NCBI GenBank assembly: GCA_013153715.1
Contig: JAADDW010000046.1
Coordinates: 1-35,857, forward strand
DNA: 35,857 nucleotides
Reading direction: 5' to 3'
Source: Campylobacterota bacterium
GTDB taxonomy: Bacteria > Campylobacterota > Campylobacteria > Campylobacterales > Nitratiruptoraceae
A model generated the notes under the pieces. That model worked only from the letters and a program-made list of their open reading frames with translations, was not told the DNA's origin and ran no database searches. Both the position numbers and the translations under genes were made by a program. Positions 1 through 8,185 of the stretch are shown here, in pieces (position 1 is the first letter of the stretch; the number at the start of each line of letters is the position of its first letter).

Positions 1-2
1 CC

Positions 3-1493
3 CTGACCAATATCGATACCATCGTCCTCTTCAACATCTACCCCCTCCTCCTCATCACCTTCCTCCTCTTCGGGGTCTACTTTGTCCTCAAACGGACCAC
101 CCTCTCCTGGTTCGCCGCCCTCTCCACCCTCCTCATCTATGGAGCCCTCCTCATCGGCTCCCCCCTCAATACCCTCATCGCCACAGAGATAGCGACGACA
201 GACCATCCAACCATCATAGAGTTCTTCGGGCTGAGGTTCTACGATATTCCCCATGACCCCTACCTCTTCAGGGAAGAGGTCGGCATGCACCCCTATATCC
301 GCTACTTCAGCGGTATGGCCTACGAGTTCTCCTCGGCACTCTTCCTCATCAATCTCTACTACCTGATCCGGGCCCTCCACCGCTACCGCCTCCGCTACCT
401 CATCAACTACTCCCTCTCCCTCATGCTGGTCTTCATCTTCCACGGAGGGGGAGCCATTGTTCTCATAGTTCCCTCCCTCCTCATCTTCCTCCACGCCCTC
501 CTCTCCCTCCGCCTCACCCCCAAACTCCTCCTCAAAGGGATCTCCGCCATAGTCATAGCCGCCATCCTCGGAAATGGGTGGCTCCTCTCAATCCCCAAAT
601 ATGGTATTCCCCAGGACTTCGGAGTGGCCGCCCCCTTCCTGGATAGGCTCTTCGGAACCAAACAGGCCATGAAGGAGGTGGCCTCATCGGGGACCGAATT
701 TGTCGTCATATCCCAACTCTCCCCCCTCCACCTCTACCTCCTCGTCACCATCTCCACCCTCTTCCTCCTCCTGCGGTTCAGGAGCTTCTTCGCCTCCTCC
801 TTCCTCCTCATTCCCATAGGAGTCGGCTTCCTCTACTTCTCCCAGAATTTGGGATTTCCAGCCCTCGTCCACCCCTACAGGGCCGTCGAGTATCTGATGC
901 TCTCCCTCACCATTCCCCTCGCCTATCTCATCCTCATAGGGGAGAAAATTGTCAGAATAGTCATACGGGGGCTCTTCCGCTGGATCGCCATCGCCATTAT
1001 CTGGGTAGAGCTGGTCGGGATAGCCCTCTTCCTCCCCAAATATTATGAGACAGAGAAGTTCCACACCTATATTAACTACACCCAGTATTCCGATATTCCC
1101 TTCTTTTTGTATAAAATAGTCAAAGGGTTTCGCCCCTTCACCTGGACTGTGGTCTCCTATGTCCAGGAGTACTCCAAAGTGTTGGGAAAGGGTTATATGA
1201 TCAATGTCAATGAGTTTATCACCAAATATGATCCCCGGGCCCCCTACCTCCCCATTCCGACCCCATGGATCTTCATCTTCGTCGAGGATATTCCCCACCA
1301 ATATAGGGGATCCAGCGACTGGTTCTACAGATGGAGAGCCGATATTCAGACACGGCTCAAGGAGTGGATCGCCCTCTACGGAGCGGAGCACACCAATATA
1401 GAGGTCTTTGGGAAGACGGGACTCCTCACAGTCTATAAGATCGACAACAGGGAGTACCTCAAGAGGTTGGAGGAGAGAGATGCCCATCGATAG
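3..1493 (+). CDS. Multi-pass membrane protein, 5' end outside window (possibly GT-C-like)
   Basis: The reading frame is open from base 3 to a TAG at 1491-1493, so the gene begins upstream of the window; 496 codons are visible. The protein has about nine to eleven hydrophobic segments in its first 330 visible residues, followed by a soluble C-terminal part of about 130 residues. That tail holds several aromatic and proline-rich stretches (for example PYLPIPTPW). The overall shape, a polytopic membrane part plus a C-terminal extracytoplasmic domain, recalls GT-C glycosyltransferases and polysaccharide polymerases, but I see no diagnostic motif, so this is only a suggestion. It overlaps the next gene by 14 nt, which implies coupled translation with the HD-GYP protein. 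The nearby glycan genes on the other strand make a surface-polysaccharide role plausible. Confidence 0.8.
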   Translation: MTNIDTIVLFNIYPLLLITFLLFGVYFVLKRTTLSWFAALSTLLIYGALLIGSPLNTLIATEIATTDHPTIIEFFGLRFYDIPHDPYLFREEVGMHPYIRYFSGMAYEFSSALFLINLYYLIRALHRYRLRYLINYSLSLMLVFIFHGGGAIVLIVPSLLIFLHALLSLRLTPKLLLKGISAIVIAAILGNGWLLSIPKYGIPQDFGVAAPFLDRLFGTKQAMKEVASSGTEFVVISQLSPLHLYLLVTISTLFLLLRFRSFFASSFLLIPIGVGFLYFSQNLGFPALVHPYRAVEYLMLSLTIPLAYLILIGEKIVRIVIRGLFRWIAIAIIWVELVGIALFLPKYYETEKFHTYINYTQYSDIPFFLYKIVKGFRPFTWTVVSYVQEYSKVLGKGYMINVNEFITKYDPRAPYLPIPTPWIFIFVEDIPHQYRGSSDWFYRWRADIQTRLKEWIALYGAEHTNIEVFGKTGLLTVYKIDNREYLKRLEERDAHR

Positions 1494-2952
1494 TACCGCA
1501 CTCCAGGAGAGGCTCAACGATGTCCTCTTCTTCATAGGGGTCAATTTCTGGTACCTCTTCCTCCTAGCCGCCCTCCTCTTCTTCCTCCTGGCGGTCAAAA
1601 GCTTCAAGGATAAGATCGAGCAGGAGCTCCAGCTGGGCCATCTCAACAAGTGGCTCCTCTATCTGTCGAAGCTGGACCGCCTTGGGGAGATCGAGGACCA
1701 CCTCCTCAACTTCAAGACCTACATCAATGGAGATGGGACAGCCCTCTACATACGGCGGGGGGAGACCTTCATCCTCCAAGCCCAGAGTATGGTGGAGGAG
1801 GCCCCCTGCCTCCCACGGCTCCACATGAAGGAGATAGAGGAGTATAGACGGATCGGCAAGAGACACTACTACTACATCATCTCGGAAAAGGGCCTCTCCC
1901 TCTATATCATCGCCTCCAAGGGGGAGCTGGAGATAGAGGATTACGAAGGGTTCATCAAAGTGGGACTTGCCTACTACGAGAAGAGTCAGAATGTCTCCCA
2001 GGAGCACAACCTCTCCACCATCTCTACAGCCTCCAAAGAGGTCCTCTCCAAGATGATGAAGATCCACTACACAGCCGATATGTTCCTGAAATTCATTGTC
2101 TCCCTCCTCATCAAATCCCTCAACGCCAAGGGGATCGTCCTCAAAAACAGGAACAGGCCCAAAAAGGCTATCTACTTCAAGGAGCCCGAGAGTTCTACCC
2201 TCCAGAAGAGCTTCTACATACGGAATACCCCCTATATTCTGGAACTCTACAGGGATAAACCCTTGAGCCCCAAGGAGATAGCGGAGGTAGGTTCATTCTT
2301 GGACCTTGCAGGGGCCTATTTTGAGAGCAATAATGAAAATAGCCGGATGGTCCAGAACTATATTAAGTTCCTCCGCTTCTCCGTTCGGGCCATCGAACTC
2401 CAGAGCCCCTACTTCAAGAACCACTCCAAAAAGGTAGAGATCACTGCGACGGAGATTGCCAAGGCCCTCTTCCTCAGCGATAGGGAGATCAAACAGATCG
2501 CCCTCGGGGCCTACCTCCACGATATAGGGATGATAGGGAAGATCGAGAACTTCATTGACAGCAAGAAGATCGGGAAGGAGGATCTCCAGCTGATACGGTA
2601 CCATCCCATTGTTGGGGCTGTCCTGGTCGAGCCTATCTCCCATGTCTATAATCTGGTCCCCATCATCAAATACCACCATGAGAGGTATGATGGGGAGGGG
2701 TACCCCTTCGGACTCCGGGGAAAAGATATTCCCCTCAACGCCCAGATTGTCGCCTTGGCGGAGTACTATATCGGGATCACCAGCCCGAGGGCCTACCGAA
2801 AGGCCATGGATCACGGAGAGGCTATGGAGGATATTGAGAGGCAGAGGGACCAGCTTGTGGAGGCCGGAATTATCGATGCCTTCATCGAGAGTGCCGACAC
2901 CATTCAGAAGAAGCTCAGACTCCTTGAAGAGGGGGTGGAGGTGGAGAGCTAG
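1480..2952 (+). CDS. Membrane-anchored HD-GYP domain protein
   Basis: This is a 490-residue protein with one N-terminal membrane segment (residues about 14-40), a middle region of about 270 residues that may be GAF-like, and a C-terminal HD-GYP domain. Visible metal and active-site motifs are HxxK (H315), HDIG (H347-D348), HHER (H399-H400) and the GYP triplet (407-409) in DGEGYPFGLRG. HD-GYP proteins normally hydrolyse cyclic di-GMP. The usual A-D-x-[FY]-D-A-[LM] after the GYP motif is replaced by AEYYIGIT, a departure that could change activity. I chose ATG 1480, which follows GGAGAG, instead of an upstream GTG/ATG-type start, because the 24 upstream codons lie inside the previous gene. It may control the neighbouring surface-glycan genes; that is inference. 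Confidence 0.85.
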   Translation: MPIDSTALQERLNDVLFFIGVNFWYLFLLAALLFFLLAVKSFKDKIEQELQLGHLNKWLLYLSKLDRLGEIEDHLLNFKTYINGDGTALYIRRGETFILQAQSMVEEAPCLPRLHMKEIEEYRRIGKRHYYYIISEKGLSLYIIASKGELEIEDYEGFIKVGLAYYEKSQNVSQEHNLSTISTASKEVLSKMMKIHYTADMFLKFIVSLLIKSLNAKGIVLKNRNRPKKAIYFKEPESSTLQKSFYIRNTPYILELYRDKPLSPKEIAEVGSFLDLAGAYFESNNENSRMVQNYIKFLRFSVRAIELQSPYFKNHSKKVEITATEIAKALFLSDREIKQIALGAYLHDIGMIGKIENFIDSKKIGKEDLQLIRYHPIVGAVLVEPISHVYNLVPIIKYHHERYDGEGYPFGLRGKDIPLNAQIVALAEYYIGITSPRAYRKAMDHGEAMEDIERQRDQLVEAGIIDAFIESADTIQKKLRLLEEGVEVES

Positions 2953-2953
2953 A

Positions 2954-3946
2954 TCAGTAGTTCTTCGACTTCACCTCATAGACGGTCTTGTTGGGGTTGT
3001 CGATAAAGTTCTTCTTGATGAACTCCTGCTCCTCCTTGGTCAGATAGACGGTGACCAGGGCCTTCGTTCCGGTCTGGAGAATGTAGTTTTTGTTGGGAAC
3101 TTCGATCTCTGCCGTCATCCTGCCGAAATTGGGATCGACGACCAAGACGACTCTGCTGATCTTCGCCTTCACGCTGTAGGGGGGGGTGGTAATGAAATCG
3201 ATCTTCACATCCTTCCCCTTCTTGATGAAGGGGAGGAGTCCCGCCGCAATACCTGCCTTGACAATAACGGTATCGATATTGGAGATGGTCCCCAAGGGGG
3301 AGCCTTTACTCACATAGTCCCCTCTCTGGGTCTTGATCTGGGAGACTATCCCCCCAATCTCACTCCGAACCTCGCTCAAGGAGATGAGGTGCTGGAGCTT
3401 CATGAGTTCGCTCTTCACAGTGGCGATCCGCTCATCCAGCATTCTAATCCGCTCTATCTTGTTCTCCTCTTCGGTATATTTGGAGTGGAGAGAGGAGGCA
3501 TAGACCATCTTGGCACTGTTGAGCTCCTGGTCACTGCTGTACCCCTTGGACCTCAGCTGGGCCAGTTTCTCCAGGTTGAGGCGGGCCACATTGACCATGG
3601 CCTTGGTCACCTCCCCCTTCCGACTCTTCTTGAAGAACTCCCTGAGGGAGGTGAGATACTCCAACTCCTGCTGGGTCCGATCCAGATCGTACCGGGTTAC
3701 GGTGGTCTCGAAACGCATGAGGAGCTCCCCCCGGCTCACCCGATCCCCCACATCGACATAGATCGATTCCACCGTTCCATCCATCGGAGCCAGAATCTCC
3801 TCTTCTTGAGAGGGGAAGACCTCCCCTTCCAGCCGAATAGTGATCCCCTCTCTGCTCTTCTTGATCTCCTTCTCTTCGGGACTCTTGGCACATCCCGCCA
3901 TCAAAAAGAGGAGAACCGAGAGCAGGAGCCACACCACCCTATCCAT
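2954..3946 (-). CDS. HlyD/RND-type periplasmic adaptor lipoprotein
   Basis: This 330-residue protein starts with a lipoprotein signal peptide ending in the lipobox LMAGC, so it should be lipid-anchored in the periplasm. A lipoyl-like half (APMDGTVESIYVDVGDRVSRG, around residues 50-70) is followed by a long alpha-helical hairpin and the second half (GGIVSQIKTQRGDYVSKGSPL). This is the standard order of membrane-fusion proteins that link an inner-membrane pump to an outer-membrane channel. No pump or channel gene is adjacent, so the partner is unknown. It is the last gene of the minus-strand operon and starts 8 nt inside the deacetylase gene. Its stop codon lies one base from the end of the convergent HD-GYP gene, leaving no room for a terminator between them. 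Confidence 0.85.
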   Translation of the reverse strand: MDRVVWLLLSVLLFLMAGCAKSPEEKEIKKSREGITIRLEGEVFPSQEEEILAPMDGTVESIYVDVGDRVSRGELLMRFETTVTRYDLDRTQQELEYLTSLREFFKKSRKGEVTKAMVNVARLNLEKLAQLRSKGYSSDQELNSAKMVYASSLHSKYTEEENKIERIRMLDERIATVKSELMKLQHLISLSEVRSEIGGIVSQIKTQRGDYVSKGSPLGTISNIDTVIVKAGIAAGLLPFIKKGKDVKIDFITTPPYSVKAKISRVVLVVDPNFGRMTAEIEVPNKNYILQTGTKALVTVYLTKEEQEFIKKNFIDNPNKTVYEVKSKNY

Positions 3947-4757
3947 TCCATTCCTTTAGCGATCTCAATAGTTTCGAGAGCCTCTTCCGTCCATCTCCGG
4001 TATGGGCAAATGTGAGGATGTAGGCCAGATCCATCCGGACACTCTTGAGAAACCTCGTAAAGAGAGGGCTCTCAAGCTCGTAGGGATGTGTGTATATTAT
4101 CGGTTTCACCCCCTCCTTCATTAGAGCCTTGGCAAGGGGGAGGATGACCCAGAGGGGGAGGATCCTCATATAGAAACCGCCGCTGAAGGGGATCATCTTC
4201 TTGGGAATGGGGAGCTCCGTAATGGGACCAGAGGGGGTGGAGATGGAGAAGGGAGTCCTCTTCTCTATCTCGTTGCCGTACATATAGGTTTTGAAGGGAA
4301 AATAGGAGGAGGAGTAGCGGAAACCCATCTGGACCAGAGCCTCATAGTACCTCTTCTCAAAGGGGAGAGACCAGCTGGGGGAGCGGTACCCCTCGACCCT
4401 CCTCCCCGTCAGCTCTTCCAAAAAAACCTTAGCCCTCTCCAGCTCACTCCGCCACCGATGGAAGGGGAGGGTATAGACCAACTCATGGCTCCACCCGTGG
4501 CAGGCTATCTCATGGCCATGGCGGGCCAACTCCTTGACGATCTCAGGATACCTTTCGGCAAAACTTCCGAGGACGAAGGCGCAGGAGCGGATCTCCAACT
4601 CTCCACAGAGATCGATCCACCACTCCAGAATCTCCCTGTAGTCGATGGGGAGCTCCCCCCGCACCTCCACTCCGAAATTGGCATCCTCTATCCGTTCCAC
4701 ATCGATGGTGAGCCAGAAATGGGGGCTCTCTCTATAGCTCTCGGGCAGGTAGATCAC
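3939..4757 (-). CDS. Polysaccharide deacetylase (NodB-like, XrtA/PEP-CTERM-associated type)
   Basis: This 272-residue protein carries the NodB-fold motifs: an early aspartate in LTIDVE, the metal-binding H-x3-H in ACHGWSH, the RSPSWS motif and a late THP. Such enzymes remove N-acetyl groups from polysaccharides. The TIDVE opening and overall length resemble the deacetylase family that accompanies exosortase-type exopolysaccharide clusters (established family knowledge, recalled and not searched). The open frame continues upstream to 4901, but those 48 codons are low-complexity Ser/Pro sequence lying inside the YbhN-like gene. I therefore place the start at GTG 4757, with GGAG ten bases upstream. 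It overlaps the upstream gene by 26 nt and the adaptor gene by 8 nt. No exosortase gene is visible. Confidence 0.82.
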   Translation of the reverse strand: MIYLPESYRESPHFWLTIDVERIEDANFGVEVRGELPIDYREILEWWIDLCGELEIRSCAFVLGSFAERYPEIVKELARHGHEIACHGWSHELVYTLPFHRWRSELERAKVFLEELTGRRVEGYRSPSWSLPFEKRYYEALVQMGFRYSSSYFPFKTYMYGNEIEKRTPFSISTPSGPITELPIPKKMIPFSGGFYMRILPLWVILPLAKALMKEGVKPIIYTHPYELESPLFTRFLKSVRMDLAYILTFAHTGDGRKRLSKLLRSLKEWNG

Positions 4758-5670
4758 GGGGGGGACTCCAGAGAAACTCCCTTTTGAGGGAGAGATAGAG
4801 GGTGTAGAGGGTTGCGGGGAGGAGATAGAGGAGTTGGAGGACCCCCGAAGAGGCCAGGGCCTCCTCCTTTCCAATTCCGTACCAGCCGAGGGCGACGACA
4901 AAGGCGGCTTGGAATGTTCCTACTCCACCGGGGGTGATCGGAATGGCCGAAACGGCAAAGGCCAGGGTCGAGGCCGCCAGAATCTGGGGAATGGTGAGGT
5001 GGAAATCGGTGGCCCAGAGGAAAAAGAGTAGATTGTTGAGGTAGTACCCTCCCCAGACAAGGAGGGTAGCCCCAAGGGCCCCGAGGAGTCTAGCCATCGA
5101 CAGGTTTCCGAGCTCCCTCACCACCCTATAGGCGAGGCGGCGCACTCTCCCCTTGGGGAGGAGGAGGATCCACCTCACCAGAACCCGCCGATGGAGGAGA
5201 CCATAGAGGAGTATCCCCACCCCCGCCAGGAGGAGAAGGGCGGAGAGGAGGGCGATTCGGCTGGGGAGAATGAAGAGGGCGCTCACACCGACCATAATGG
5301 CCAGGACTACCATATCGAGACTCCTCTCCACCAGAAAGAGGGCTGTGAGCCAGTGGGGATCGCTCCCCTCCCTCCTGTGGATATAGTAGATTTTCGACAG
5401 ATCTCCCAATTTGGCGGGGGCAAAGATGTTGAGGAAGAAGGCGACCATGGTGGCATCGAGAGAGGTTGAAAAGGAGATTCGGGAGCCACTCAAGAAGAAC
5501 CAGCGGTAGGCCACCAGAAGATCGCCGAGGACCACTGTGGCCAGGGTGGCCACCACCCCCAAGGGGTTGAGCTGGAGGAGACTCTCTCCCAGCCGCTCCC
5601 AATCCACCCCCCAGAGGAGCCAGACCAGGAGCCCACCGACAATGAGCCATTTGAGGAGCTTCTCCCTCAT
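4732..5670 (-). CDS. YbhN/UPF0104-family flippase-like membrane protein
   Basis: This is a 312-residue integral membrane protein with about eight hydrophobic segments. It matches the lysylphosphatidylglycerol synthase transmembrane family (YbhN/AglD-like): a conserved AYRWFFL near residue 55, FLNIFAPAKLGDLSKIYYI near residue 80, an ERSLD motif near 115, and AIPITPGGVGTFQAAF near residue 250, all typical for the family. Members are thought to move or modify lipid-linked substrates, though most are uncharacterised. Its ATG overlaps the stop of the FemAB-like gene as ATGA. Its company (deacetylase, FemAB-like, GT2) points to assembly of a surface glycan or glycolipid. Confidence 0.85.
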   Translation of the reverse strand: MREKLLKWLIVGGLLVWLLWGVDWERLGESLLQLNPLGVVATLATVVLGDLLVAYRWFFLSGSRISFSTSLDATMVAFFLNIFAPAKLGDLSKIYYIHRREGSDPHWLTALFLVERSLDMVVLAIMVGVSALFILPSRIALLSALLLLAGVGILLYGLLHRRVLVRWILLLPKGRVRRLAYRVVRELGNLSMARLLGALGATLLVWGGYYLNNLLFFLWATDFHLTIPQILAASTLAFAVSAIPITPGGVGTFQAAFVVALGWYGIGKEEALASSGVLQLLYLLPATLYTLYLSLKREFLWSPPRDLPAREL

Positions 5671-6557
5671 AGGTCAACCAAGTATTTAGATATGAGGGGT
5701 CCCACCCTGTCGGTGAAAGCCCTGGGGAGATGGCTCCACACCTTGGCAGGAAGGGCGTAGAACCGATAGATATTTTTCTGGCGGTCAGTATGGAGATCGA
5801 TCTTGATGGGACTCCCCCCGAAACGGCTCTTGAAGAAGTAGGTCCCCACTCCGTAGGGGGAACGGCCAAAATCGATGATCTCCTGGCCCCGGAGGAAAGA
5901 GTGCTCGATGACCAGATGGTAGAGGAGGTAACCGTTGAAACTGGTCCTCTTCCCGTACCGCACACTCCCATACTGGATGGTAGCCATCTTCCCATCATAG
6001 AATATAAAGAGCGATCCGATCACCTCATCTCCCTCCTTCAGGAGGGCGATCTCCACCTCCTCCAGCTCCGACGCCAGATTGTGGAAGAGCTCCCTGGGGA
6101 GAACGGGGGTCCCGTGGTGGTGGTAGATCTCTTGGAGGATAGAGTAGAAGGAGTCGATCATCTTGGGGGTGAGGCCGATCTCAATAGAGTACCTTCCCGT
6201 CTCCCTCTCCTTTCTGACACCCCTCTTCACCGCCCGCCTGTAGAGGGAGGGGATCTCCTCTACACTCTCCACCCCCCTCAAGTCCAGTCGGACCGTGACA
6301 GGATCGTACTCCTTGAAATCCCTGTAGTCGGGGTTGAGGGTTCTGATGAGGTAGTGGTTATCCTTGGCGAGCTCCAGGAGATCGTCTATCTCACCGCTCA
6401 CCCTATCGGTATAGTTGAGGAGGGGGAGATAGGTGAGGTAGTGGCTCGTCAGCGTCGGCTGGATGAGGAGATCCATATACTCCCTGTAGCCAAAGGTTTT
6501 CTGGAGCGCCCTCTTCCACTGCTCCACAAGTTGGGGAGAGTAGGTTCTCACCGACAC
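5667..6557 (-). CDS. FemAB-like GNAT acyl/aminoacyltransferase (exosortase-cluster type)
   Basis: This 296-residue protein has the double-GNAT layout of FemAB-like transferases. The C-terminal signature IDFGRSPYGVGTYFFKSRFG (around residues 230-250) is the most telling part and resembles the FemAB-related family found in XrtA/PEP-CTERM polysaccharide loci. The likely role is addition of an acyl or aminoacyl group to a cell-surface polymer; the substrate cannot be read from sequence. The start is GTG 6557, supported by GGAGG seven bases upstream inside the DUF2304 gene. It overlaps DUF2304 by 10 nt upstream and the YbhN-like gene by ATGA downstream. It is soluble and probably cytoplasmic. Confidence 0.8.
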   Translation of the reverse strand: MSVRTYSPQLVEQWKRALQKTFGYREYMDLLIQPTLTSHYLTYLPLLNYTDRVSGEIDDLLELAKDNHYLIRTLNPDYRDFKEYDPVTVRLDLRGVESVEEIPSLYRRAVKRGVRKERETGRYSIEIGLTPKMIDSFYSILQEIYHHHGTPVLPRELFHNLASELEEVEIALLKEGDEVIGSLFIFYDGKMATIQYGSVRYGKRTSFNGYLLYHLVIEHSFLRGQEIIDFGRSPYGVGTYFFKSRFGGSPIKIDLHTDRQKNIYRFYALPAKVWSHLPRAFTDRVGPLISKYLVDL

Positions 6558-6874
6558 CTCTTGGCCTCCATGATGGCTATCTTCCTCACAATCTTGGTCA
6601 TGGCCCGCTCACTCCCCTTGACCTTGGCGTAGAGAATGGCCACAATGAGGGTGAGGGTGGCGATAGAGAGATAGATAACAAGATCGACCCCCCTCCCTAT
6701 CCCGAAGATATGGGCCACCTTGTCGGCCCTCTCTGGAAAGAGGATGAGATAGGCGAGGAAGAAGTAGAAGAGAATTATGGTCAGGTGCTGGTAGATTTTG
6801 AAGCGGTTGCTCAGGGCCAGGAGGCCGAGGGCTATGGTGAGCATAATGAGGAGGAGGATTTTGATGAAGATCAT
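6548..6874 (-). CDS. DUF2304 family small membrane protein
   Basis: This 108-residue protein has three hydrophobic segments: an N-terminal helix, a second near residues 30-45, and a third around 65-85. The sequence GIGRGVDLVIYLSIA is characteristic of DUF2304. In many genomes this family is encoded directly beside a dolichyl-phosphate-mannose-synthase-like GT2, as here, so it probably partners that enzyme at the membrane. Its ATG overlaps the GT2 stop as ATGA. The very basic C-terminus (residues 85-108) would face the cytoplasm. Confidence 0.82.
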   Translation of the reverse strand: MIFIKILLLIMLTIALGLLALSNRFKIYQHLTIILFYFFLAYLILFPERADKVAHIFGIGRGVDLVIYLSIATLTLIVAILYAKVKGSERAMTKIVRKIAIMEAKRCR

Positions 6875-7554
6875 CGGATCACCTTTCCCAGGAAGAACTC
6901 AATCAGAATATTGAGGCTGTTCATCATCGACTGTCCCTTGGCCAAGGAGTAGTCGCTGTAACGGATTGTACAGGGGATCTCCTTGTACCGCATGCCGAGG
7001 CGCTTGATGAGGTCCACAATCTCCGAGGCGTGGCTCATTCTGTTCTGTGTAATGGCGAAGTCGGGGAACTTCTCGATATTGATGGCCCTGAAGCCGTTGT
7101 GGGCATCGGTGAGGGAGATACCTGTCAAAGCCCTCTCGACGAGGGTAGCCAGTTTCAGAAGATACCTTCTAGCTCGGGGGATATTTTCGGCTCTTCCGAG
7201 AAAACGGGAGCAGAGGACAATATCGGCCTCCCCCCTCTCCAGGACATCGATAAATTTTCCAATCTCCTCCGGGCAGTGTTGCCCATCGCTGTCGAAGGTG
7301 ACAACATAGCGGCACCCCATTTTCCGGGCATACTCAATCCCCGTCTGAATGGCCGCCCCCTGGCCCAAATTGACCAGATGTCTCAGGAGATGGACCCCGG
7401 GCAGGCAGGCCTCCTCAGAGCTCCTATCTGTGGAGCCGTCATCGACAACAATAATGAGATCATGGGGGCGACACCTCATGAGCTCCGTGAGGGTCTCCCT
7501 GATCACCCGCTCCTCGTTGTAGAGGGGGATTATGATCGCTACCTCTCTTCCCAT
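6871..7554 (-). CDS. GT2 glycosyltransferase (DPM1/UDP-glucose-undecaprenyl type)
   Basis: This 227-residue enzyme has a GT-A fold of the dolichyl-phosphate-mannose-synthase subgroup: IIIPLYNEE near the N-terminus, VVDDGSTD, the metal-binding FDSDGQH near residue 85, and GFRAIN near residue 155. It should transfer a sugar from a nucleotide donor to a polyprenyl phosphate at the cytoplasmic membrane face. It lacks its own transmembrane helices, which fits pairing with the DUF2304 protein that follows at ATGA. ATG 7554 is needed to include the first beta strand. Its Shine-Dalgarno (AGGAG) abuts the ATG and is poorly spaced, so translation may depend on coupling with the upstream tcdA gene, whose frame runs 95 nt into it. 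Confidence 0.88.
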   Translation of the reverse strand: MGREVAIIIPLYNEERVIRETLTELMRCRPHDLIIVVDDGSTDRSSEEACLPGVHLLRHLVNLGQGAAIQTGIEYARKMGCRYVVTFDSDGQHCPEEIGKFIDVLERGEADIVLCSRFLGRAENIPRARRYLLKLATLVERALTGISLTDAHNGFRAINIEKFPDFAITQNRMSHASEIVDLIKRLGMRYKEIPCTIRYSDYSLAKGQSMMNSLNILIEFFLGKVIR

Positions 7555-8185
7555 CTCCTATGATCTTCTCTATCCCCTTGGCACAGAGAGCCAATCCAAA
7601 AGCCCCTGTCACCCCGACGAAACTCCCTTTCCCTTTGATAGACGGCTCTTCGGGGCTGAATACGGTCAGAAAATCCCCTTGGAAGCCGGATCTCCTCAGT
7701 GCGTGGCGCACCTTCTTGGCAAACCGATCCCCATAGGTCTCCCAAATGGAGCCTACTCTGATCAAGGTGGGATCCCGCCTCTTAGCGCTCCCCATAGAGC
7801 TAATGAGGCGGTCGCTCACCCTTTTGGCTAGGGCTACCTTGACCTCTATCTCATCGATAGCGTCGATGATAAGATCGTAGCCATCGAAATTGAAGCTATC
7901 GATCCAGTTATTGTCGATTTTAGCCTCTATTTTTTTAATTCCAGGATAGAGTCTCGCCAAAACATCTACTTTAAGCTCCCCCACAGCTTCGGCCCCTATT
8001 TGACGGTTCTGGTTGGTCACATCGTACCGATCGAAATCGACGATGGTGATCCTCTCCACTCCACTCCTGTAGAGGCAGTCCAGGGCGAAACTCCCCACCC
8101 CTCCCACACCGATAATGAGAACTTCTGCCCTCCGAATAGCCTCAAAATCCTCTCCAAAAAGCTCTCTGCACCGCTCAAAACGCAC
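7460..8185 (-). CDS. tcdA: TcdA/ThiF-like tRNA threonylcarbamoyladenosine dehydratase
   Basis: This 241-residue protein belongs to the ThiF/MoeB/E1-like superfamily. It has the ATP-binding loop IIGVGGVGSFALDCLYRSGV, the following VDFDRYDVTNQNRQ, DAIDEIEVK and SSMGSAKRRDPT, which match TcdA (CsdL), the enzyme that cyclises t6A37 in tRNA to ct6A. GTG 8185, with GGAGG six bases upstream, is a better start than the TTG at 8209. It overlaps surE by 11 nt. The family-like part ends near GIEKIIGDGK; the frame then continues about 30 codons through the start of the GT2 gene before a stop at 7460. This tail is probably non-conserved and arose by loss of the original stop. Confidence 0.82.
   Translation of the reverse strand: MRFERCRELFGEDFEAIRRAEVLIIGVGGVGSFALDCLYRSGVERITIVDFDRYDVTNQNRQIGAEAVGELKVDVLARLYPGIKKIEAKIDNNWIDSFNFDGYDLIIDAIDEIEVKVALAKRVSDRLISSMGSAKRRDPTLIRVGSIWETYGDRFAKKVRHALRRSGFQGDFLTVFSPEEPSIKGKGSFVGVTGAFGLALCAKGIEKIIGDGKRGSDHNPPLQRGAGDQGDPHGAHEVSPP

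Noticed and set aside
684-1649. Long antisense ORF of 321 codons
   Set aside because: It lies opposite the membrane protein gene. The codon bias (CTC, TCC, ATC, GAG) leaves the antisense strand without stops, and the product is low-complexity and acidic.
2609-4015. Plus-strand ORF of 468 codons
   Set aside because: It crosses the HD-GYP gene end and runs antisense to the adaptor lipoprotein gene; both real genes have clear family motifs.
4758-4901. N-terminal extension of the polysaccharide deacetylase
   Set aside because: The extra 48 residues are Ser/Pro-rich and lie wholly within the YbhN-like gene; GTG 4757 with a nearby GGAG gives a normal deacetylase.
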